64,000 nucleotides of DNA from Alphaproteobacteria bacterium (GCA_039980135.1 JBDXCV010000003.1:558001-622000); one strand, 5' to 3'. Shown: positions 52,774 to 62,309, counted from the stretch's first letter. The notes: generated from the sequence alone by a model not told the origin. A program made the numbers and translations.

Positions 52774-53613
52774 CTAGGGCACGTCCCCGAAAATCTCCCG
52801 GTGTCGCGCGATGGCGACCTCGATCACCTCGTCGGGGTCGCGCTGCCACCAATTGCGCTCCGAGAAGAGTTCCAGCTCGTCGAAGCCGTCGAAACCCGCC
52901 GCGCGGACCTGATCGCCCAACACACGCAGGGGGATCACCCCGTCGCCGGGCATGCCCCGGTCCGAGCCGTCCGCGGCGGTGGTGTCGCGCAGCCAGTCGC
53001 TGATCTGGAACGACACGATGCGGCCCCGCGCAGCTTCAATCGACGCCGTCAGGTTCGGGTCCCACCAGACATGATAGGCATCGACGATCAGGCCCGTCCC
53101 GTCACCCAATTCTTCGCAGACCGCGTTGGCCTGGGCCAATGTGCTCCAGACGCAGCCGCTGGCCACGCGCATGGGGTGGATCGCCTCCAGCGCCAGGCTG
53201 ACACCTGCCGCGCGTGCTTCGGGCAGAAGTTTCGCGACCGCGTCGCGGGCGCGGGCGCGGGCGCCCGCCAGATCAGTTGAGCCTTCGGGAAGGCCGCTGG
53301 AGATCATCGCCAGGTTGGTGGCCTGCAGTTCGGCTGCCAGCGCGATGGCGCGGATGTTTTCCTCATGGTTCGCCGCGATCCGGGCCGGGTCGTCTTCGGT
53401 GAGTGAGGCGCAGCGCGACACGCCGAGCACCTTCATGCCGGCATCGGAAATGAGCCGGGCCGCATTCGTGATGCCGTATTCCTCTACCAGGGAGCGGCGC
53501 ACGGTGAGAGCGGGGATGCCGTGCCGGGCATAGCCTTCGACGGATTCGACGAAGCCCCATTTGCGTTCGGTTGTGCCCTGATGCATCGCAAAGTTTGCCG
53601 GTGCGGTTTCCAT
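52774..53613 (-). CDS. Sugar phosphate isomerase/epimerase-family TIM barrel
   Basis: A 279-residue xylose-isomerase-like TIM barrel. Conserved acidic and His positions appear in LALEAIHPMR (Glu), LIVDAYHVWWDP (Asp, His), FQISDWLRD and FDELELFSERNW (Glu). This is the divalent-metal site layout of the AP_endonuc_2 family. Such enzymes isomerise sugars or cyclitols in catabolic operons. A terminator hairpin lies 26-52 bp upstream of the start, separating it from the TRAP operon. The substrate cannot be named. Confidence 0.87.
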   Translation of the reverse strand: METAPANFAMHQGTTERKWGFVESVEGYARHGIPALTVRRSLVEEYGITNAARLISDAGMKVLGVSRCASLTEDDPARIAANHEENIRAIALAAELQATNLAMISSGLPEGSTDLAGARARARDAVAKLLPEARAAGVSLALEAIHPMRVASGCVWSTLAQANAVCEELGDGTGLIVDAYHVWWDPNLTASIEAARGRIVSFQISDWLRDTTAADGSDRGMPGDGVIPLRVLGDQVRAAGFDGFDELELFSERNWWQRDPDEVIEVAIARHREIFGDVP

Positions 53614-53638
53614 GTTCTCTTCCCCAGGTGATGAAAAA

Positions 53639-53664
53639 GCCGCCGGGCGGACCCGACGGCTTTT
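53639..53664 (-). terminator. Intrinsic terminator downstream of the second TRAP operon
   Basis: A 9-position stem (53639-53647 with 53652-53660, one mismatch) with loop CGGA. On the minus strand it is followed by TTTTT (plus-strand 53634-53638 A-run), and the plus strand has TTTT after it, so it may work in both directions. Confidence 0.8.
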
Positions 53665-53693
53665 GGCATTCTTAATCTAGTGTCGCGTCAATG

Positions 53694-55061
53694 CTACGGG
53701 AATAACGCGTTGGGCAATAATGTCGCGATCTCCGGGAAGCGGACGAGCAGCGCCATGGCGGTGAGCATGATGATCCAGTAGGGGATCGAGCTCTTGAAGA
53801 TGGTCATCACGTTCATATTGGGATCGATATCCTGGATCGCCGATTTGACCGTGTAGACCAATAGGCCAAAGGGCGGCGTCAGCAGCCCGGCCTCGATGGC
53901 GATGATCGCGATGATGGCAAATGCGATCGGATCATAACCCAGCTGGATGGCGATCGGCGAGAAGATTGCCGCGGTCAGGAGCATGATCGAGATCGAATCG
54001 ATGATCATCCCCAGCGCGAACCAGATCAGCACCATCACGGCGATGATCATCCAGGGCTCCATGCCCGAGCCGATGAACAGGCTCTCGATGGCGTTCGCCA
54101 TGCCGGTCATCGCAAGCGTGCGCGAATAGAGCGAGGCGGCGACCAGCAGCAACAGGATCGGCGCCGACGTCTTGCCCACCGACAGGACCGCGTCGATGAA
54201 GTCCCGGAATTTCATGCCCTTGATGAGCGCCAATATCAGACCGATGAACGCACCCGCGCCCGCGCCCTCGGTCGGCGAAAAGATGCCGAACCAGATGCCG
54301 CCCAAAACGGCGACGATTACGGCGACGATGCCGAACAGGCTGATAAAGAACTGGGTCGTCGAAACGTCGGGCGTTTCTTCGCCCGGTTCCGCAACGGCGG
54401 CTGCCGGGTTCTGAACGACGCCGACACCGACAACGCTGGGCTTCAATAGCGCCATGGCGAAGACATACATGATGAACATGGATGTCAGCATCAGGCCGGG
54501 CAGGATCCCGCCCGCGAAGAGCTGACCGATCGATTGCTCGGTCAGGATGCCCCAGACGATCATGAGAACGCTCGGCGGGATGAGCATGCCCAGGCAGCTC
54601 GACCCGGCCACGGTGCCGAGCGCGAAGCCCGGGTGATATCCGAAGCGCTTCATCTCCGGATAGGCGATGCGCGAGAAGGTGGCGGCGGACGCGATGCTGA
54701 CCCCCGTCACGAAGGAGAACAGCGCGTTGCCCAGGACCGTGGCGATGCCGAGCCGGCCGGGCAGGTGGCGCAGCATGCGGTTCAGCCCGCGATAGACATC
54801 CGTGACGGTACCCGATTTGCTGATGAATTCACCCATCAGCAGGAACAGGGGTATCACGGCGAACACGAACTCGCGGATCGCCTCATAGGCGGTCGCGGCG
54901 AGCATGCGCTGGACGGTGTTGAAGGCGTAGCTGTCGGCCCCCGTCACCAGGAAAATGCCGAGCGCGCTGGTCATGCCCAGGGCGATGGCGATGTGCACGC
55001 CGATGGCCACCAGGGTGATCAGGCACACGATCAGCAGGATTGCGGTATTGGCTTCGAACAC
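53694..55061 (-). CDS. dctM: TRAP transporter large permease subunit
   Basis: A 455-residue DctM-type permease with ~12 helices. NTAILLIVCLITLVAIGVHI starts the protein; FVTGVSIASAATFSRIAYPE and GTVAGSSCLGMLIPPSVLMI are the conserved re-entrant-loop regions. It lies 32 bp downstream of its small subunit and ends at a terminator. Neighbours are an isomerase, an amidase and an FMN monooxygenase, so the imported solute may be a nitrogen-containing acid. Confidence 0.95.
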   Translation of the reverse strand: MFEANTAILLIVCLITLVAIGVHIAIALGMTSALGIFLVTGADSYAFNTVQRMLAATAYEAIREFVFAVIPLFLLMGEFISKSGTVTDVYRGLNRMLRHLPGRLGIATVLGNALFSFVTGVSIASAATFSRIAYPEMKRFGYHPGFALGTVAGSSCLGMLIPPSVLMIVWGILTEQSIGQLFAGGILPGLMLTSMFIMYVFAMALLKPSVVGVGVVQNPAAAVAEPGEETPDVSTTQFFISLFGIVAVIVAVLGGIWFGIFSPTEGAGAGAFIGLILALIKGMKFRDFIDAVLSVGKTSAPILLLLVAASLYSRTLAMTGMANAIESLFIGSGMEPWMIIAVMVLIWFALGMIIDSISIMLLTAAIFSPIAIQLGYDPIAFAIIAIIAIEAGLLTPPFGLLVYTVKSAIQDIDPNMNVMTIFKSSIPYWIIMLTAMALLVRFPEIATLLPNALFP

Positions 55062-55093
55062 GTCGGTGGTTCCTTATTCGTCGCGCGGCGGGG

Positions 55094-55621
55094 CTAGTGC
55101 TGCGGCGTCGCATCCGGATCCACTTCGGAATCCAGCAACTCGGGTTTGAAAAGGTCGGCATAGGCCATGACGAGATAGTTGATCATCGCCAGGGCGCTGC
55201 CGCCGATCACGGTCCAGCGCGCGGGCCAGGACGGCACGCGCAGCGCGCCTTCGCCTTCATATTCACCTTCGACGAAGGAGGAGATGCTCTCCTCCCAGCC
55301 GCCGGTGATGATCATCAGGAAGAAGGCGGCGCCCAGCAGATAGCCGATTGCGGCGAGTGCGCGCTGGACACCCGGCGAGAGATGGACGACGAGGAAGTCG
55401 GCGCGCAGCATGGAGCGGCTGCGGATGGCATAGCCCGCCTGCAGGAACACGATGATCACGATCGAGGCCGTGACGAGTTCCGTGGTCCCGTTGATCGGGG
55501 CGGCGAAAGCGCCGCGTCCGATGACATCCGCGAGAATCATGAAGGTGAGGCCAAAGGCCCAGATTGCGGCCAGCACCATCAGAAATTTGGAGATGCGGTC
55601 GCTCAGCGTAATCAGGTTCAT
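55094..55621 (-). CDS. dctQ: TRAP transporter small permease subunit
   Basis: A 175-residue four-helix DctQ protein. Helices around ISKFLMVLAAIWAFGLTFMI, VTASIVIIVFLQAGYAI and ALAAIGYLLGAAFFLMIITG are clear, and GTTELVTASIV matches the conserved DctQ loop. It is separated from dctP by 157 bp and from dctM by 32 bp, the usual spread in TRAP operons. Confidence 0.9.
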   Translation of the reverse strand: MNLITLSDRISKFLMVLAAIWAFGLTFMILADVIGRGAFAAPINGTTELVTASIVIIVFLQAGYAIRSRSMLRADFLVVHLSPGVQRALAAIGYLLGAAFFLMIITGGWEESISSFVEGEYEGEGALRVPSWPARWTVIGGSALAMINYLVMAYADLFKPELLDSEVDPDATPQH

Positions 55622-55778
55622 TTTGTCTTCCCTCAGATGCCGCGTGGCGCATCGACGTTCGGAAGGTGTCAGGGGTCACCGGGCAATTCCGGCCCCAATG
55701 AACGACCGGCTGGAATCCCCGTCACAGGGCCCCAGCCGGCTATTCAGTCAGATCGGCACGGGCCGATCAACCCATGCG

Positions 55779-56864
55779 CTACTTGATGGTGTAGCGCACG
55801 GGCCATTCGTAGCCCTGCTTTTCGGCAGCGGCCAGATAGTCATTGAGAATGGCCTTGGCCGGGAAGCCCTTGCCTTCGAGCTCGTCGGCATGCTTCTGCG
55901 GCCAGTGAGCCAGACCTTCGGCCCAGCCCTGACGTACTTCGGCCGGCAGGTCGGTGACGGTGATGTTCTCACGCAGCCACTTCATGTCCTTCTCGTAACC
56001 GGCCTTGTTGCCGGTGCCGGTCAGGGCCTGGAAACGGCCTGCCACTTCCTGGACGATCGGCTTGGCGTCGGCCGGGAGACGATCCCAGAACCGGTTGTTG
56101 ACCGTCAGGCCATGCCAGGTGATCGAGCCGAAGCCGATGGTCGTGTAGTACTGGCCGACCTCATGGAGCTTGAACACGGGACCCCAGGCGCTGGGGAACA
56201 TGATGCCGCCCTCGGCAACGCCCGTCTTGATCTTCTGGTACCAGCCCGGGAGACCGTCGGTCACCGGAATGATGCCGATACCGGCCTGTTCCATCCAGTT
56301 CAGGTTGAGGCCCGCACCCAGGATCTTGTGACCCTTGAGATCTTCGAGCTTCTTCCAGGGGAAGTTGGTGCCGAGGTTGTAACCGCCGTCGCCGATGATG
56401 GCGATGAGGGTCTGATCGAAACCCTGGAACCGCTCGGCCAGGCTCGGATACTTCTCATAGATTTCCGCGGCTGCGGCGACACTCTGGACCGGATCCATGG
56501 TGCCGAAGGGCAGCATGATCTGGAACGCGTGCATCGGCAGCTTGGAGGCCTCGAAGCAGTAGCAGAAGCCGCCGATGTCGACGACGCCGTTCTGGACGCC
56601 TTCGAAGGTGTCGAACACCTTGACGATCGAGCCGCTGTAACCCTCGATGAAGTTGACCGTGTGATCGGTCTTGGCCTCGATGGCCTTCTTCAGTTCGGGC
56701 TGGAAGAAATTCTTCATCAGGCCCGCATACACGACGGTCGGCGGATGGCCGGACGCGATGCGGATATTGATCGTGTCCGCGACCGACGGGGCGCTCGCGG
56801 CGACCATCGAGCCGGCGATCGTGCCGGCGGCGAGGGCCAGTTTCATGTTCTTAAGGTATTTCAT
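55779..56864 (-). CDS. dctP: TRAP transporter substrate-binding protein
   Basis: A 361-residue periplasmic binding protein. The signal peptide MKYLKNMKLALAAGTIAGSM continues VAASAPSVAD, with cleavage probably after SVA. DctP-family segments are LEDLKGHKILGAGLNLNWME and AEGGIMFPSAWGPVFKLHEV. The usual substrate Arg after LKGxK is not evident, so the ligand may differ from a simple dicarboxylate. GGGAGGAATCGCG precedes ATG 56864. It diverges from the amidase gene. Confidence 0.93.
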   Translation of the reverse strand: MKYLKNMKLALAAGTIAGSMVAASAPSVADTINIRIASGHPPTVVYAGLMKNFFQPELKKAIEAKTDHTVNFIEGYSGSIVKVFDTFEGVQNGVVDIGGFCYCFEASKLPMHAFQIMLPFGTMDPVQSVAAAAEIYEKYPSLAERFQGFDQTLIAIIGDGGYNLGTNFPWKKLEDLKGHKILGAGLNLNWMEQAGIGIIPVTDGLPGWYQKIKTGVAEGGIMFPSAWGPVFKLHEVGQYYTTIGFGSITWHGLTVNNRFWDRLPADAKPIVQEVAGRFQALTGTGNKAGYEKDMKWLRENITVTDLPAEVRQGWAEGLAHWPQKHADELEGKGFPAKAILNDYLAAAEKQGYEWPVRYTIK

Positions 56865-57178
56865 CGCGATTCCTCCCGGGGTAGTGCGACGTATGGAAAA
56901 CGTTTGACGTGTTGCGGGATGGTTCACGCGTTCGCGCGCCTCCCGACGTTATGGTTGTACAAGACTAGACCAACGGGACGCTCCCGGCGACCCGTCTGCG
57001 TCGGAATCCTTGTCCATGCAGGCACAACTGTACGGAAATCTCGGTCACAAGGGATGGATTTTATCGCCGGTCCCCATTTTGTGATCGCCGGATGGGCATT
57101 GGCCATCTCGCGCGCCCTGGCCGCTGGATTTTTGCCCCCATCCATTCCACTATCGGACCAGATTGATGGGGGACGTTC
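56865..57178. other. 314-bp divergent promoter region (dctP / amidase)
   Basis: It must carry promoters for both genes. I see one 8-bp palindrome TTGTACAA (56955-56962) and a looser ACTGTAC near 57030, which could be regulator contacts, but no pair strong enough to call an operator. There is no coding signal. Confidence 0.4.
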
Positions 57179-59500
57179 ATGGCCACGAAACCGGGGAATC
57201 CCGACACATCCTTCGACGTGGTCGAAGCGACGATCGATGATTTGCACGCCGCCATACGGGACGGTGCCACGACCCTGGTCGAGGTGGTGCAACAATATAT
57301 CGACAGGGCGAAGGCCTATAACGGCGTCGCCGGCATGCTCGTCACCGAAGACGGCCAGCCGGTTCCCGAGGCGACCGGGACCGTGCGCGCCGGTGCGGCC
57401 CTGACATTCCCGACCGAGACCGTCGCGGCGTCCGATGTTCTGCCCGACCTCGACAAATATGCCGGCCCGCCGCTGGAGTACGGCCGGATGGAAGCAACGG
57501 CGTCGGACCCCGACGTGCAACAGCAGTTCGGCATGCTCCGGGGGGTTCCTGAGGGCGGACAGCTCAACGCCCTGCAGACCCTGAACATCCGCGGCGAACG
57601 GTCCGTGACCTGCAAGGGCGATTTCGACCGGCATCCGTCCGAAGGCCCGTTGCCCGCGGGTGCGCCGCCGGTCTGCGAGATATTCCGCCAGATGCCCGAT
57701 GCGCTGGAGCGCGCCGCCGAACTCGATGCGGAATATGGCAACGACCCCGATCTCGAGGCGATGCCCATGTATGGCGTGGTCTTCTCGTTCAAGGATCCGT
57801 TCGACACCAAGGACATGCGCTCGACCGGCGGTGCCGACGCCGCCTATGACATCGACTTTCCCGCCCGCGACCACACGCTGGTGGCACAGCTGCGCAACAA
57901 GGGCGCGATCATCTTCGCCAAGGCGGTGCTGACGGAATATAACGGCCGGGCGGGTGACCCCGGGGGCACGCACAAACGCGAAAAGGTCCTGCCATCGACG
58001 GTTGGGTACCAACGCTCGACCTGGGCCGGCAACCCCGCCAATCCCTATGATACGACCCGCGCCGCCTCGCTGGGCTCTTCGTCGGGTTCGGGTGTTTCGG
58101 TGTCGGCAAACCTGGTGATGGCGAGCCTCGGCGAGGAAACGCGCGCCTCGACCCGCGGGCCGGCCAATCACAACTCGGTTGCGTTGATCCTGCCGCACAA
58201 GGCGCTCATTTCATTCCACGGCAACGCGATCGGCGCCGATATCCAGTGCGATCGCACGGGCATCCTGTGCCGGCGGGTCGCCGATTCGGCCAAGGTGCTC
58301 GATGCGCTGAAGGACCCCGAGGACGGCTACTATGATCCCCGCGATCCCTGGACTGCGGTGCCGCGTTCCGGCGTGCTCGACGGCTACGCGAAACACATCG
58401 CCGACGGCGCGCCCGGCGTGCTCACCGGCATGCGTATCGGGATTGTCCGGGAATCGATGATCGCGACGCCGGGTTCGAAAACCGAAGGGCCCATCACCAC
58501 CGCGGCGGCCACCGAAATCAAGGCGGTGCTGGCCGATACACTGAGCGCGACCCTGGTCGAATCCCGGCATTCGCGTTGGGAACCCGACCCCGACTGCGAG
58601 CAGATGACGGTCGATTTCCGGACCGCGCTATGCCGCATGGTGGGCATCTTCATGCCCAATCTGATGTTCTATCTGAAGCCCGACGGCACACCACTCTATC
58701 CCGAATTCGCCGCGGCGATCGAACCGACCGAGTTCGCCCCGGGCAAGATGTTCGGGTCCGGTGAATTGACGCCGATGGAGTATTTCGTCGGCCTGTCGGA
58801 GGGCCGGATCGAACCGCCGGCGGATTTCGACATCCGCAATATCCAGCCCCAGGCGCTGGCCCACACCTTCCAGTTCCACATCGCGCAGTATCTGATGCGG
58901 CGTAGCACGGACTGGGCGGCGATGGGCTTCGAGGAGACGCTCGCGACGTGGTCGGATCTGAACGCGCGCTCGAAATTCTGGGGCGAGGATCACCGGGCCG
59001 GGTTCGCGAACTGGGAAGAAACGGCGGATCCGCGCAACAAGCTGGGGCAACGTCAGGGCATTGACGAGCGGATCATGCTCCGCGAGCTGTTGCGGCGCAT
59101 CGACATGATGGTGATCCTCGAGAACAAGCTCGATTGTCTCGTCCGGCTGCACACGCCCTGGGCACCTGCCGTCATCGGTGGCGCGCATCAGCCGGCGGGC
59201 GGGCCGAACAATCTGGCGCTGGAATCGCTGTACGGGCCGAACGCCGGCCTGACCGAAATCCTGATCCCGGCCGGTTTCGTCACGACCGTCTATGATCCGG
59301 TGTTCAAACTCTCCGAGGATGGTACGCGCTACGAGAGCCACCATTCCGATGTCGCGACCGAGCTGCCGGAACCCGGCCTGCCCTTTTCGCTGACCTTCCG
59401 GGCCGAACCCGGCATGGAGGATGTTTCCCTGAAGGTCGCGTCGGCCTATGAGGCGGCCTCGAACCGCCGCGTGCCGCCGCCGGCCTTCGGTGCGCTGTAA
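57179..59500 (+). CDS. Amidase-signature family hydrolase, unusually long
   Basis: A 773-residue amidase-signature enzyme; typical members are 450-550. The Ser-Ser-Lys triad is present: K205 in VVFSFKDPFDT, S300 in SLGSSSGSG and nucleophile S324 in ETRASTRGPAN, 24 residues later as usual. The loop around the nucleophile is RASTR instead of GGSIR. About 100 extra residues lie between the N-terminal helix and the Lys. GGGGGACG precedes the ATG. Following genes suggest a pathway for an amide- or amine-bearing compound. There is no signal peptide. Confidence 0.88.
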   Translation: MATKPGNPDTSFDVVEATIDDLHAAIRDGATTLVEVVQQYIDRAKAYNGVAGMLVTEDGQPVPEATGTVRAGAALTFPTETVAASDVLPDLDKYAGPPLEYGRMEATASDPDVQQQFGMLRGVPEGGQLNALQTLNIRGERSVTCKGDFDRHPSEGPLPAGAPPVCEIFRQMPDALERAAELDAEYGNDPDLEAMPMYGVVFSFKDPFDTKDMRSTGGADAAYDIDFPARDHTLVAQLRNKGAIIFAKAVLTEYNGRAGDPGGTHKREKVLPSTVGYQRSTWAGNPANPYDTTRAASLGSSSGSGVSVSANLVMASLGEETRASTRGPANHNSVALILPHKALISFHGNAIGADIQCDRTGILCRRVADSAKVLDALKDPEDGYYDPRDPWTAVPRSGVLDGYAKHIADGAPGVLTGMRIGIVRESMIATPGSKTEGPITTAAATEIKAVLADTLSATLVESRHSRWEPDPDCEQMTVDFRTALCRMVGIFMPNLMFYLKPDGTPLYPEFAAAIEPTEFAPGKMFGSGELTPMEYFVGLSEGRIEPPADFDIRNIQPQALAHTFQFHIAQYLMRRSTDWAAMGFEETLATWSDLNARSKFWGEDHRAGFANWEETADPRNKLGQRQGIDERIMLRELLRRIDMMVILENKLDCLVRLHTPWAPAVIGGAHQPAGGPNNLALESLYGPNAGLTEILIPAGFVTTVYDPVFKLSEDGTRYESHHSDVATELPEPGLPFSLTFRAEPGMEDVSLKVASAYEAASNRRVPPPAFGAL

Positions 59501-59583
59501 TGGCGTTTTGACCTGTTGGCCGGGAGGCCTATTTTGTATCTCGTCCAAGCAACCGCCACCGACCGGCGACAAATGAGGCAGCC

Positions 59584-60930
59584 ATGACCGACAACGGCCG
59601 AATGCATCTCGCGGCGTTCATGCGTCCGATCAGTATTCACACCGGCGCGTGGCGCTATCCGGGCGGCACCCCCGACGCCAACTTCAACTTCCCGGCGATC
59701 GTGAAATATGCCCAACGTCTGGAGGAGGCGAAGTTCGATGCCTTCTTCATGGCCGACCATCTGGCGATGCTCAACATGCCGATGGATGCGCTGAAGCGCA
59801 GCTCGACGGCGACCTCGTTCGAACCCTTCACCCTGCTGTCGGCCCTGTCGATGGCCACCGAGAATCTCGGCCTGATCGCGACCGGCTCGACGTCGTTCGA
59901 CGAACCCTTCCATCTGGCGCGCCGGTTTGCCTCGCTCGACCATATCAGCGGCGGGCGTGCAGGCTGGAACATCGTCACCACATCGAACCCCGACGCGGCG
60001 AAGAATTTCGGCCTCGAGGAGCATCTCGACCATGGCGAGCGCTATGCCCGTGCGCGCGAGTTCTACGATGTGGTCACCGGCCTGTGGGACAGCTGGGCCG
60101 ATGACGCCTTCATTCGCGACGTGGAGTCAGGCGTCTACTTCGATCCGGACAAACTCCACACCCTCGATCACAAAGGCGCGTTCTTCTCGGTGCATGGCCC
60201 GTTGCATGTCGCGCGGCCGGTCCAGGGCTGGCCGCTCATCGTGCAGGCGGGGGGATCGGAGGCCGGGCGCCAGCTCGCCGCCGAGACCGCCGAGGCGATC
60301 TTCGCGGCCCAGCGGACGATCGAGGACGGACGCGAGTTCTACGCCGATGTGAAGGGCCGGATGACGAAGCTCGGCCGCAACCCGGACCATCTGAAGATTC
60401 TGCCCGCCTGCCTTGTGGTGGTCGGCGACAGCGTCGAGGAGGCCCGCGAGAAGCGTGCGGTACTCGATTCGATGGTGCATCTGGACAGCGCGATTGCGTC
60501 GCTCTCGATTTCGCTCGGGCATGACGCCTCCAAATTCGATCTCGACGGGCCCTTGCCGGATATCCCCGAGACCAACGCCTCCAAGAGCGGGCGCGAGCGG
60601 GCGATCCGGTTGGCCGAGGCGGAGAATCTCACGGTGCGCCAGTTGGCCCAACGCATGGGCGGTTATTCGGGGCTTGCACTGGTCGGCACGGCCGAAACCA
60701 TCGCCGACGACATGGAAGAATGGATCGAGACCGGGGCCAGCGACGGTTTCACCATTATGTTCCCGTTCCTGCCCGAGGGTCTCGACCTGTTCGTGGACCG
60801 TGTGGCGCCCGAGCTGCAGCGGCGTGGCTTGCTGCGAACCGAGTATGCAGGCAAGACCCTGCGCGAGAATATGGGCCTGCCGCGCCCGGAGAACCGGTTC
60901 TTCGCGGCGACCAACGAGGCCGCGCAGTAG
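59584..60930 (+). CDS. FMN-dependent monooxygenase, NtaA/SnaA/DmoA family
   Basis: A 448-residue bacterial-luciferase-fold monooxygenase. AFMRPISIHTGAWRYPGG, FFMADHLAMLN, FEPFTLLSALSMATENLGLI and ASLDHISGGRAGWNIVTTSN are hallmark segments of the nitrilotriacetate/EDTA/dimethylsulfide monooxygenase group, with QAGGSEAGRQLAAETAEAIF later. These use FMNH2 supplied by a separate flavin reductase; one lies at 61222. It probably shares a unit with the amidase 83 bp upstream. Confidence 0.94.
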   Translation: MTDNGRMHLAAFMRPISIHTGAWRYPGGTPDANFNFPAIVKYAQRLEEAKFDAFFMADHLAMLNMPMDALKRSSTATSFEPFTLLSALSMATENLGLIATGSTSFDEPFHLARRFASLDHISGGRAGWNIVTTSNPDAAKNFGLEEHLDHGERYARAREFYDVVTGLWDSWADDAFIRDVESGVYFDPDKLHTLDHKGAFFSVHGPLHVARPVQGWPLIVQAGGSEAGRQLAAETAEAIFAAQRTIEDGREFYADVKGRMTKLGRNPDHLKILPACLVVVGDSVEEAREKRAVLDSMVHLDSAIASLSISLGHDASKFDLDGPLPDIPETNASKSGRERAIRLAEAENLTVRQLAQRMGGYSGLALVGTAETIADDMEEWIETGASDGFTIMFPFLPEGLDLFVDRVAPELQRRGLLRTEYAGKTLRENMGLPRPENRFFAATNEAAQ

Positions 60931-61017
60931 GTCTGCCGGACGGGCGGGACACAGACCCACCCCTACATGTCTCTGGCGCATTCCGGTGAAACCCGCCGAT
61001 ATATGCATTCGAGACTA

Positions 61018-61195
61018 TCTGTAGGGGCGGGTTTCAAACCCGCCCGCATTCAAGAAAATTTTATCGTCATGCGCGGACTCGATCCGCGCATCTCGGCGAC
61101 CCTTCGTGACGCCCGCTTCGCGGGCTCCTCAGGGTGAGAGCATTTCCTTTTAGCTTCATGCTGAGGCGCGTTCTGACGAAACGCCCTTCAAAGCA
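61018..61195. repeat. Composite intergenic mosaic repeat
   Basis: Three short palindromic modules lie in series. GGGCGGGTTTCAAACCCGCC is a near-perfect hairpin near 61025-61045. GCGCGGACTCGATCCGCGC lies near 61071-61090. Then CTTCGTGACG...CCTCAGGGTGAG and GCTGAGGCGCGTTCTGACG with its matching ACGCCCTTC occupy 61105-61185. This style is typical of dispersed repeats in alphaproteobacterial genomes. It lies between the monooxygenase and the convergent flavin reductase. Confidence 0.7.
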
Positions 61196-61221
61196 TCCGG
61201 GTAACGAAATCACCTTGATTG

Positions 61222-61734
61222 CTAATCCAGATACCCGCCGCGGAAATACACCAGCGGTGCGGCATCGGGATCACCACCGACGGCGACAACCCGGCCAATC
61301 GCCAGAATGGTGCCGTGGCGTTCGAGCGTTTCCTCGAGCCGGCAATCCATGACACCGACGGCGCACTTGTAGACCGGTGCGCCGGTCGCGAGCGAGGACC
61401 AGCTATGGGCGTCGAACCGGTCGGGACCCTTGATGTCGCTCTTGCCCGAGAAAAGGTCGACCACGTCCTCGGTGCCGCGCGGCAGATAGTTGATGGCGAA
61501 ATGGCTCGAGTCCCGGATCGCGCCGAGCGCCGACGTGCGGGCATCGATCGACACCAGCATGGTCGGCGGGTCGGCGCAGACATGGGTGGCCGACAGGCCG
61601 AGGAAGCCCGCAGGGCCGGCGCTGCCGCGCGCCGTGACGATGGTCGCCGCCACCGCGCGCTGGCCGACCGCTTGCCAGAAGGCGCCAATATCGATGTCGG
61701 CATTGCCGGCGCCCGTCCCGTCCGTTCCCATCAT
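61222..61734 (-). CDS. Flavin reductase-family protein (NtaB/HpaC-like)
   Basis: A 170-residue FMN-binding split-barrel protein. VGQRAVAATIVTARGSAGPA, FLGLSATHVCADPPTMLVSI and SHFAINYLPRGTEDVVDLFS are the conserved flavin-reductase order, ending with LVYFRGGYLD. It would supply FMNH2 to the NtaA-type monooxygenase, which is convergent with it across the mosaic repeat. Two adjacent ATGs (61734, 61731) follow GGGAGCAC; either may start translation. Confidence 0.92.
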   Translation of the reverse strand: MMGTDGTGAGNADIDIGAFWQAVGQRAVAATIVTARGSAGPAGFLGLSATHVCADPPTMLVSIDARTSALGAIRDSSHFAINYLPRGTEDVVDLFSGKSDIKGPDRFDAHSWSSLATGAPVYKCAVGVMDCRLEETLERHGTILAIGRVVAVGGDPDAAPLVYFRGGYLD

Positions 61735-61754
61735 GTGCTCCCGTGTCTGCGCGG

Positions 61755-62066
61755 CTAGGCCTTCTGACCCCGACTCTCGATGCGGTCGTTGATCCAGTCG
61801 GAGTAAATGTCCACGGCCAGCCAGATCGCCTGCGCCGCGGCGTAGTTCAACATGCCGAACAGCCAGGGGAACTCGAAACCGCCCGCGAACCAGACGCCCG
61901 CGGCCAGGAAAACGGCGATGCAGATGATGGCCGAGGCGATATTCGTGGCAACGAGCCGGGAGAGCTTGCCCTCCCATTTTTTGGTGAGCCGGAAGATGAT
62001 CCGGCTGACCAGGAAGCTCGGCACGAACGCCGCCGCGAAGAACCCCATATTGAAAACGAAACCCAA
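61755..62066 (-). CDS. Small membrane protein, four helices, unknown function
   Basis: A ~103-residue hydrophobic protein (FFAAAFVPSFLVSRIIFRLT, then ATNIASAIICIAVFLAAGVW and LFGMLNYAAAQAIWLAVDIY). TTG 62066 is preferred because GAGG lies 5 nt upstream; an ATG at 62117 in the same frame would give 120 residues. It is 20 bp upstream of the flavin reductase on the same strand. I do not recognise the family. Confidence 0.65.
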   Translation of the reverse strand: MGFVFNMGFFAAAFVPSFLVSRIIFRLTKKWEGKLSRLVATNIASAIICIAVFLAAGVWFAGGFEFPWLFGMLNYAAAQAIWLAVDIYSDWINDRIESRGQKA

Positions 62067-62177
62067 AGGGACCTCACAAGTCGATCCAAACGTGTCACTA
62101 GCATACAATGCGCGCACGCGTGGCCGAACCGCATTTCGGCGTTATCTGTGATTTTTCGCTCCCGAGGGAACCGATTT

Positions 62178-62309
62178 ATGGATGAGCAGACAAAAAGCGA
62201 AGAGCGGCCCGCTTCGGGCCGGCTGATGCTTGCGGCGGTTCTGACCGTGGTCGGGCTCGGCGCGGCGGCGATGCTGGTTTTGGCCGCGGCGTCGGTCGTA
62301 TTCCGCTAG
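62178..62309 (+). CDS. Small single-pass membrane protein (43 aa)
   Basis: A 43-residue frame starting MDEQTKSEERPASGRLMLAA and ending with a hydrophobic helix through VLTVVGLGAAAMLVLAAASV. GAGGGAA lies ~8 nt before the ATG. Its stop overlaps that of the convergent EamA gene. It is too short for family assignment, but the ribosome site and polar-plus-TM pattern make it plausible. Confidence 0.5.
   Translation: MDEQTKSEERPASGRLMLAAVLTVVGLGAAAMLVLAAASVVFR

Noticed and set aside
55452-57404. 650-codon plus-strand open frame
   Set aside because: It is antisense to the second TRAP genes and crosses a clear promoter region; it is a shadow of real minus-strand genes.
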